From Chloroflexota bacterium (GTDB taxonomy: Bacteria > Chloroflexota > Chloroflexia > QHBQ01): a stretch of 52,744 nucleotides of DNA. Under the pieces are notes generated by a model. That model had not been told where the DNA came from. It saw nothing but the letters and a program-made list of their open reading frames with translations, and did not search any database. The stretch covers positions 1 through 52,744 of the forward strand of contig JANXYP010000105.1 in the NCBI GenBank assembly GCA_025355955.1. The letters run 5' to 3'. Shown here piece by piece: positions 47,684 through 52,744 of the stretch (positions are counted from its first letter, which is position 1; each line of letters starts with the position of its first letter). A program made the position numbers and the translations under genes.

Positions 47684-49210
47684 TTATCTTCTGGTGCAAC
47701 CTGCCGCATTTGCCTGCACTGTGTCGGTGTCCTCCGCTGGCACACCCGCATAGGAGCCGTTGTAATATAGCACGGCACGGTTCGTCAGCATTGCGCCTGC
47801 AATCGCGGCACAGTCCACCCGCGCCGTCACCGTCATCGTCATGCTCTGCCCCGGTGCGATGTTCGACCCCTCATCGTTCTGCGATAGGCTGATATGCGGC
47901 TGCGGCACAAGTTCATTACCCTTCGCTTCGCCACAACCCACGCCCATCTTCGACCCTGGCTCAATCGAGCAGCTTACGTATGTTAGGCCGGGTGGTAGGA
48001 AGTCGGCGACGTAGAAGGTGTCGGTGGTCAGTGAGCCGCTGTTAGTTACCGCGATGGTATAAGAGACAAGCTGGCCGGGTTGAATGTCGGACTGATGATC
48101 GTCCATGCCAATCGTCATCGTGGTCGGGGTGATTACCATATAGCTTTGGATGGTGGCCTCAGCCTGGTAGGGCTGGCCCGCTGCGTCGCGGTAGTCGGCT
48201 AGCAGCGTATTGCTCAGAGTCACACCTTTTGCCGCGTTGATACTGGGGTGCATCGTAAGGCTGATGACCCCGCTCGCATCAGCAGGGAAGGGGCTGGGGT
48301 TGGTAATTGTGTAGACAATCTGCCCACCCTGGGCGGCACACAGGTTGCCTGCGCCTGCGTCGCAGGTATCAGCGACGAAGCCAGGCGGCAGCATATCCGT
48401 CATTCGCAAGTCATACGCCGCCGCCCCGCCGATGTTGCGATAGGGGATACGCGCTCTGAGCGGCTGGTTAGGGTATGCCTGGCTGTAGCTAAAGGGAACA
48501 TTACCGTAACCATTGCTGTAGCCATAGTCATTTAGCAAGACGCTGGGCTGGTTTGGCAGCGACACCTGGTTAGTGACAACCATACTGGCGATCGGCACCG
48601 GCGCAAACAGTTGCGCCGTGTTCGTGATCAGCGCCCCATCCGCTGCATCCTGCTTGAGCCTTGCGGTTACAGTTACGGCGCGACTCTCGCCCACACCGAG
48701 CGTGATGCTGCCATTGAAGAAGCGCGCCGTGCTGCCTTGTTGGCTCTCTCCCGGCGCGCAGGTGCCGTCGAAGCCGATGATGGGGCTGGTAGAGCATCCA
48801 ACCACTTGCATCATTGGTGGCAAATTATCTTCCAGGCGCACGGCAGTTAGCGGCGTGCTTTTTATGTTGGTGAAGCTGATGGTATAGGTGATTAGCTGTC
48901 CGTGCTGCAAGGTGATCGCCTCACTACTGATACTGATCGGGATGTGAGGTGGCACAAAGGCGGGGCTGGTGCCACCGAACAACTGGGTGGGTTGTGGTGT
49001 ACCTGCCTTGTCGCTATAGCGCAGCTCGGCGCGGTCATGTACGTCCGACCCATCGGGTACGGTGGTGGCGAGTTCTCCGTGAAACTGCACGTAGCCGTTC
49101 CCTCCGCCTGGTATCGGGCTGGAGAAGGTATACACCACTTGCCCGTTGGCTACCTTGCAGGTGGTGCTTACCTGAGCAATGCAGGTGGCGTTACTCACGC
49201 TGATTGGCAC
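47684..49210 (-). CDS. DUF11-repeat surface protein, main part
   Basis: 508 residues from GTG 49210. It is made of four DUF11/isopeptide-like beta-sandwich repeats, each of the form GQLxxYTIxxTNxGxxxxxxxxxxDxLPPGL (seen as LITYTISFTN, ARIPYRNIGG, LVSYTIAVTNSG). Each repeat has Cys pairs. No anchor is seen at the end. In frame upstream the sequence continues to NGGREPAYNLVITDHVPISV and then meets TAA at 49256-49258, with the N-terminal part (signal anchor and linker) in the same frame beyond it. So this is probably a fragment of a 634-residue protein, inactivated by one stop codon. Confidence 0.7.
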   Translation of the reverse strand: MPISVSNATCIAQVSTTCKVANGQVVYTFSSPIPGGGNGYVQFHGELATTVPDGSDVHDRAELRYSDKAGTPQPTQLFGGTSPAFVPPHIPISISSEAITLQHGQLITYTISFTNIKSTPLTAVRLEDNLPPMMQVVGCSTSPIIGFDGTCAPGESQQGSTARFFNGSITLGVGESRAVTVTARLKQDAADGALITNTAQLFAPVPIASMVVTNQVSLPNQPSVLLNDYGYSNGYGNVPFSYSQAYPNQPLRARIPYRNIGGAAAYDLRMTDMLPPGFVADTCDAGAGNLCAAQGGQIVYTITNPSPFPADASGVISLTMHPSINAAKGVTLSNTLLADYRDAAGQPYQAEATIQSYMVITPTTMTIGMDDHQSDIQPGQLVSYTIAVTNSGSLTTDTFYVADFLPPGLTYVSCSIEPGSKMGVGCGEAKGNELVPQPHISLSQNDEGSNIAPGQSMTMTVTARVDCAAIAGAMLTNRAVLYYNGSYAGVPAEDTDTVQANAAGCTRR

Positions 49211-49255
49211 ATGGTCGGTAATAACCAGGTTATAGGCTGGTTCCCGCCCGCCATT

Positions 49256-49588
49256 TTATACCATAATCGAGTTGGTAACCGGCTGCCCCAGCACCAGCAG
49301 GTTGTAGCGTGGGTAGATAGACTCCGCCTCATCAAAAGGAGTGAGAATCGGACCAGGCAGTCGTCCAGCATCCTGTTCGATGTTAGTGGACGGGTAGGGT
49401 TGAGGCAGGCTGGCAGCGCTGGTCGGGTTAGTAATGGGCATATTCGTCCCGCCCCGCTGAGTTACGGCTGATGTACTGCTGGACGGTATGCCCTTCGGCC
49501 ACAAAGCCAGCATCAGGATAACCACACCGCCGCAAACCAGCAGCAACGGAACCGCATAAGCAGGCAACCCTCTCGTTCGCTCCGACAT
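49256..49588 (-). pseudogene. N-terminal part of the DUF11 protein, cut by an in-frame TAA
   Basis: 110 residues from ATG 49588: a membrane segment or uncleaved signal (AVPLLLVCGGVVILMLALWP), a Ser/Thr/Pro linker, and the start of a repeat (YNLLVLGQPVTNSIMV). The next codon is TAA, followed in frame by NGGREPAYNLVITDHVP. A read-through protein would make a normal DUF11 repeat, so the stop is an interruption and not a natural end. A sequencing error is possible. Confidence 0.65.
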
Positions 49589-49682
49589 TGCACACTTCCT
49601 CTCTCTTTGCTATAACCAGGCTCTCTGCAAGGTACAACGGTTCAGCGCAGCGGAGGTTGTATGCCTCTTTCAACTTTCAACC

Positions 49683-49735
49683 GGACTTACGCAGTTCAGC
49701 AGGGCGAACCGTTGTTCGCCCCTACGCAAATCCTA
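49683..49735. repeat. partial copy of the GGAGTTACGCAG element
   Basis: GGACTTACGCAGTTCAGCAG and the GGGCGAACCGTTGTTCGCCC core agree with the reverse complement of the element at 32598-32676, but the other end is missing and runs into heptads. Confidence 0.6.
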
Positions 49736-49758
49736 CATTCCACCTTCTACATTCTACC
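49731..49758. repeat. heptanucleotide array (TTCTACA type), 4 units
   Basis: TCCTACA, TTCCACC, TTCTACA, TTCTACC. It covers the last codons and stop of the DUF2851 gene. Confidence 0.75.
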
Positions 49759-51216
49759 GTCTTCATTTCGCAACGCGGCGGCCAAGGGACAATCCTCGCA
49801 CCTGCGTTCACCGCAGTAGCGTCGGTAGAGGTGCATCAGCCCCTGCTGGCGGCGGGCCAGGCCTAGCAACCCGCGTTCGCGCTTGCGCTTACCGAGCAGT
49901 TCGTTCGCCATTCGTCGCGTCACCTCGTTGTCGGCCAGGCGGGAGTGTTTATCATATAGCCGCTTCGCTTGCGCCGCCAACGCATGGTCGTCATGCAGGT
50001 TGGCGTAGGCGTGGAAGAAGGGCAGTACGATGTTGACCGCCAGGTCGGCGGCGCGGCTCTCGCCGATCAAGTCCTGCGCCGCCTCGCCCAGCCTCACACC
50101 AAAGTCGCCATGTGTGGCCCAGTAACTATCAACCTCGCTCACAACTAGCGCCTCGCGCAGAGCGCCGCGATCAAGCGAATGGCGCAGCCCATCGAGCAGC
50201 CCGGCAGCGGCGAACCGCGCCAGTAGGGCCGCCGCGCCCGCCACCCGGCGCGACGGGTAATTAGCGGGGCGCACCTTGGTCCACTGCCAGCCGGTGCTAT
50301 CACCATCGCTGATTGCCTGATGCAAACCCAGAGTGTGGCTGACGGCCAGCCACTGCTGCTCAAGCTCCACGCTGTATTCCATGCTCTGCCAGTCGAGCGG
50401 ACGCGACTTGCTACGCTGACTGGGCAGCAGCCCTGCGACTCCCAGCAAAGCGGCCTCCAGCAATGCCAGCCGCCCCACCTCCTTGCGCCGCCCCTTAATC
50501 AGCGCGGCCAGCGGCGCGGCCGTTGCCAGCTTGGCAAACGCGGCGCGATTCTGGCTGTAGCCCAGCCCGTCCATCAGCCCTTCGTACAACACCTGCGCGG
50601 CATAGTCTTCGGCATCGCCTGACTGTACCAGCGAGTCGTAGCTGGCAAGCGCCGCCTCGAACTGCGCCGCTTTCTCGTCGAAGCGGGCATCACCCGCCTC
50701 ATCCAGCAGCCTGCCCCACACCGCCGCCGACAACTCATCTGCGCCCGCCCAGCACGCCTCGCCTTGCTCGACCAGTCGCTTTATGCTATCCATATAAGGG
50801 GCAACCGCAGTAGGCAACTGCGCGATTTTGACGCTAAGGTAGGGGAGTAGAGCCAGTTCGGTTACAGCTTGCCCATCGGCGCGGCGAGTGGGCGCGTCGC
50901 CAGGGTGGGGTGGGAACAGGGTGACGTGCAATGTCACATTGTTGTAGGCGGGGTTGCTGTCGTGGCCGTGATGATACCAGTCGGTGGTGTGCAGGTGCAA
51001 CTCGACATCGCCGCTATGCAGCTTATCGCCCAGGCTGATCACCGCATCGCGGAAGTCCGGCCCCGCGCCGCCATCGAAATGCCCACGATAGATAATCGCA
51101 ACCGCCTCGTGCGCCACCGTCCAGAATGGCCCGCGCAGCAAGCCGCCGCCCTGTACGCTCCACAGCGCAGCCAGGTGTTGTTCAGTTATCTGGGGGAGGA
51201 TTAACGGCTCGCTCAT
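49747..51216 (-). CDS. DUF2851 family protein
   Basis: 489 residues from ATG 51214-51216; an upstream TTG at 51243 would lie inside a hairpin and is less likely. DUF2851 signs: ITEQHLAALWSVQGGGLLRG at the N-terminus, then IYRGHFDGGAGPDFRDAVIS, and GDVELHLHTTDWYHHGHDSN with several His and Asp residues that look like a metal site. Further on, VILP-type FHAYANLHDDHALAAQAKRL and a C-terminal cluster YRRYCGERRCEDCPLAAAL with three cysteines. The function is unknown; the family is found mainly in Bacteroidota and Chloroflexota. It is next to purH but separated by a long hairpin. Confidence 0.82.
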   Translation of the reverse strand: MSEPLILPQITEQHLAALWSVQGGGLLRGPFWTVAHEAVAIIYRGHFDGGAGPDFRDAVISLGDKLHSGDVELHLHTTDWYHHGHDSNPAYNNVTLHVTLFPPHPGDAPTRRADGQAVTELALLPYLSVKIAQLPTAVAPYMDSIKRLVEQGEACWAGADELSAAVWGRLLDEAGDARFDEKAAQFEAALASYDSLVQSGDAEDYAAQVLYEGLMDGLGYSQNRAAFAKLATAAPLAALIKGRRKEVGRLALLEAALLGVAGLLPSQRSKSRPLDWQSMEYSVELEQQWLAVSHTLGLHQAISDGDSTGWQWTKVRPANYPSRRVAGAAALLARFAAAGLLDGLRHSLDRGALREALVVSEVDSYWATHGDFGVRLGEAAQDLIGESRAADLAVNIVLPFFHAYANLHDDHALAAQAKRLYDKHSRLADNEVTRRMANELLGKRKRERGLLGLARRQQGLMHLYRRYCGERRCEDCPLAAALRNEDGRM

Positions 51217-51222
51217 CTTTTC

Positions 51223-51302
51223 AGATAAAAGGCGAGAGATCAAAGATTAAAGATGAAGGCAGTTAGCTTGTTCTCTAATCTTTAATCTCTCGCCTTTTAT
51301 CT
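51223..51302 (-). terminator. 27-bp stem hairpin between purH and the DUF2851 gene
   Basis: AGATAAAAGGCGAGAGAT (51223-51240) pairs perfectly with 51285-51302; after one mismatch, 8 more bp pair (51242-51249 with 51276-51283). The arms contain AAAGATT heptads. It lies just after the purH stop and may end or process that transcript. Confidence 0.6.
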
Positions 51303-51306
51303 CCTC

Positions 51307-52743
51307 CTAATGCTTGAAATGCCGTCGCCCGGTGAACACCATCGCTATGCCGTGTTGGTCGGCCATGGCGATCACCTCATCGTCACGCATACTACCACCG
51401 GGCTGGATGATTGCTTTGATGCCCGCTTTGGCGGCTACCTCAACGTTGTCGGCGAAGGGGAAGTAGGCATCGCTGGCAAGCACGCTGCCAGCGGCGCGTT
51501 CGCCAGCACGACTGATTGCCAGACGCACTGAATCCACGCGGTTCGGCTGCCCCGGCCCCATCCCCACCAGCGACCGCTCGCTGACCAGCACGATGGCGTT
51601 GGACTTGACGTGCTTGACCATGCGCCAGGCAAACAACAAATCGTTGACCTGCTCCAGGCTGGGGTGTTCCACGGTCACGATCTGCATCGGCACATCGTTC
51701 TCGGCGGTAGCATCGCGATCCTGTACCAGAAAGCCGCCGCTCACCTGACGCAGTTGCAGCACGCGATCATGATCGCTGTCTGCTGGCAGTTCGCCCACCT
51801 CCAGCACGCGCAGGTTCTTCTTGCGGGCCAGAATGTCCACCGCTTCCGCGCTGAATGAGGGAGCAATGACTACCTCGTAGAATGTACCCGCGATAACAGC
51901 AGCAAGCGCGGCATCTACGGGCCGGTTGATACCTACAATGCCGCCATAGGCGGAGACCGGATCGCCCGCTAGCGCCCGCGCATAGTTGTCGCGCAGATCG
52001 TCGCCACTCGCTAGGCCGCAGGGGTTGTTATGCTTGAGGATCACCACGGTCGGCGCAGCGAAGTCGCGCACGATTTCGAGCGCGGCATCGGCATCGAGGA
52101 TGTTGTTGTAGGATAGCTGCTTGCCGTTGAGCTGGCGCAGGTTGCCGATCAGCGTGCCAGCGGGGTTGCCCAGGCTGTCGGCGTAGACCGCCGCCCGCTG
52201 GTGGGGATTCTCGCCGTAGCGCATCTCCTCTACCCGGTGCAGGCTGACGCTAAACTCCTCCGGCAGTGGCAACAATATACTCCCTTCCCCACCTTGGGGG
52301 AGGGTTGGGGCAATACTCCCTCCCCCATCTGGGGGGAGGGCTGGGGTGGGGGCTTGCACCCCGCGCAGGTACTGGGCGATGTAGGTATCATAGCTGGCGG
52401 TGTGCTGATAGGCTTTGGCCGCAAGCTGCCGTCGTGTGGCGAGACTGACCCCACCCTGACGCATCTCGGCGATTACTGCGGCGTAGTCGTCTGGATCTAC
52501 CAGCACGATGACGCTCTCGTGGTTCTTGGCCGCCGCCCGAATCATCGCTGGCCCGCCAATGTCAATGTTCTCGATGGCGGTTTCCAGATCGGTGTTCGGC
52601 TTACGGATAGTCTCGACGAAGGGGTAGAGGTTGACGACCACCACATCAATGGTGGGCAAGCCCAGCTCAACCAGCGCGGTCATATGCTCGGCCTTGTCGC
52701 GCCGCGCCAGGATGCCGCTATAGACCGCTGGATGCAGCGTCTT
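51307..52743 (-). CDS. purH: bifunctional PurH (AICAR formyltransferase / IMP cyclohydrolase), 5' end outside window
   Basis: 478 residues visible; the start is beyond base 52744. It catalyses the last two steps of IMP synthesis. The N-terminal IMP cyclohydrolase part begins at [20 protein letters not shown] and contains [12 protein letters not shown] and [18 protein letters not shown]. The formyltransferase part has [45 protein letters not shown] and [20 protein letters not shown]. Between the two domains, after [11 protein letters not shown], there are about 30 extra residues ([20 protein letters not shown] and following) translated from two palindromic repeats at 52281-52352. They lie in the interdomain linker, so the enzyme should still fold. 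Confidence 0.96.
   Translation of the reverse strand, partial: KTLHPAVYSGILARRDKAEHMTALVELGLPTIDVVVVNLYPFVETIRKPNTDLETAIENIDIGGPAMIRAAAKNHESVIVLVDPDDYAAVIAEMRQGGVSLATRRQLAAKAYQHTASYDTYIAQYLRGVQAPTPALPPDGGGSIAPTLPQGGEGSILLPLPEEFSVSLHRVEEMRYGENPHQRAAVYADSLGNPAGTLIGNLRQLNGKQLSYNNILDADAALEIVRDFAAPTVVILKHNNPCGLASGDDLRDNYARALAGDPVSAYGGIVGINRPVDAALAAVIAGTFYEVVIAPSFSAEAVDILARKKNLRVLEVGELPADSDHDRVLQLRQVSGGFLVQDRDATAENDVPMQIVTVEHPSLEQVNDLLFAWRMVKHVKSNAIVLVSERSLVGMGPGQPNRVDSVRLAISRAGERAAGSVLASDAYFPFADNVEVAAKAGIKAIIQPGGSMRDDEVIAMADQHGIAMVFTGRRHFKH
52281..52352 (-). repeat. two CCCTCCCC/GGGGGAGGG palindromes inside purH
   Basis: Two tandem palindromes with a short spacer, both in frame, adding the peptide [20 protein letters not shown] between the PurH domains. 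Confidence 0.85.
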
Positions 52744-52744
52744 G

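Overview
The window reads as accessory-plus-core chromosome of a GC-rich (about 60%) bacterium, most likely a member of the Chloroflexota. The assignment rests on protein style, not on a marker search: the N-terminal domain of the secreted glycoside hydrolase (ending in the FERRVLTYVPSEP...GQHYLQWRY signature), Thr/Pro stalks followed by SLH domains, SBBP-repeat and DUF11-type surface proteins, HTH domains of the type that precede NB-ARC/TPR proteins, tandem DUF2085 membrane proteins and a DUF2851 protein. No tRNA, rRNA or CRISPR array was seen.

Layout. 0-4 kb: 3' part of a von Willebrand A protein, a small orphan ORF, tandem PhzF paralogues (the second lacks the catalytic Glu) and a membrane protein. 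4.2-9 kb: a decayed regulatory cluster with HTH and TPR fragments, an intact TPR protein, a 49-residue exported peptide divergent from a frameshifted HTH-membrane regulator, and a double winged-helix protein. 9-11 kb: a glycosyltransferase / acyl-carrier-like / methyltransferase operon in which the carrier lacks its phosphopantetheine serine. 11-19 kb: secreted glycoside hydrolase, acetyl-CoA synthetase, and a large SBBP/SLH surface protein. 19-21 kb: saccharopine-dehydrogenase-like enzyme and a DUF1579-like protein. 21-25 kb: an overlapping five-gene redox operon (glutaredoxin-like, DUF2085, CcdA, TlpA-like thioredoxin, DUF2085). 25-28 kb: FAD oxidoreductase convergent with, and overlapping, an FMN alpha-hydroxy-acid oxidase. 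28-33 kb: 6S RNA, holA, rpsT, an acetyltransferase and murJ. 32.7-33.6 kb: a promoter, a c-di-GMP-I (GEMM) riboswitch and a secreted CAP-domain protein. 33.9-39.8 kb: the conserved prkA-yeaH-spoVR stress module, interrupted by an AT-richer DUF262-HEPN gene pair that looks like a defence or toxin cassette. 40.6-47.6 kb: a coiled-coil membrane protein, lspA, a DksA-like protein, a c-di-AMP receptor-like protein, a site-2 protease, an RlmD-like methyltransferase, a thiolase and a gamma carbonic anhydrase. 47.7-52.7 kb: a DUF11 surface protein broken by one stop codon, a DUF2851 protein, and purH running off the end.

The most unusual feature is not a gene. The window is studded with short repeats of several kinds: (i) tandem heptanucleotide arrays of unrelated sequence but always 7-nt period, at gene starts and stops and sometimes inside genes; (ii) three copies of an exactly 93-bp inverted-repeat element; (iii) related 60-110 bp elements with different terminal inverted repeats around a GC-rich palindromic core; and (iv) CCCTCTCCCC/GGGGAGAGGG palindromes read in frame inside at least four proteins.

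The best candidates for a new system are the DUF262-HEPN insertion in the prkA operon, the HTH/TPR/exported-peptide cluster, the c-di-GMP-controlled CAP protein with its repeated decamer, and the heptad repeats. All functions are inferred from sequence reading alone. No alignment or database search was run.
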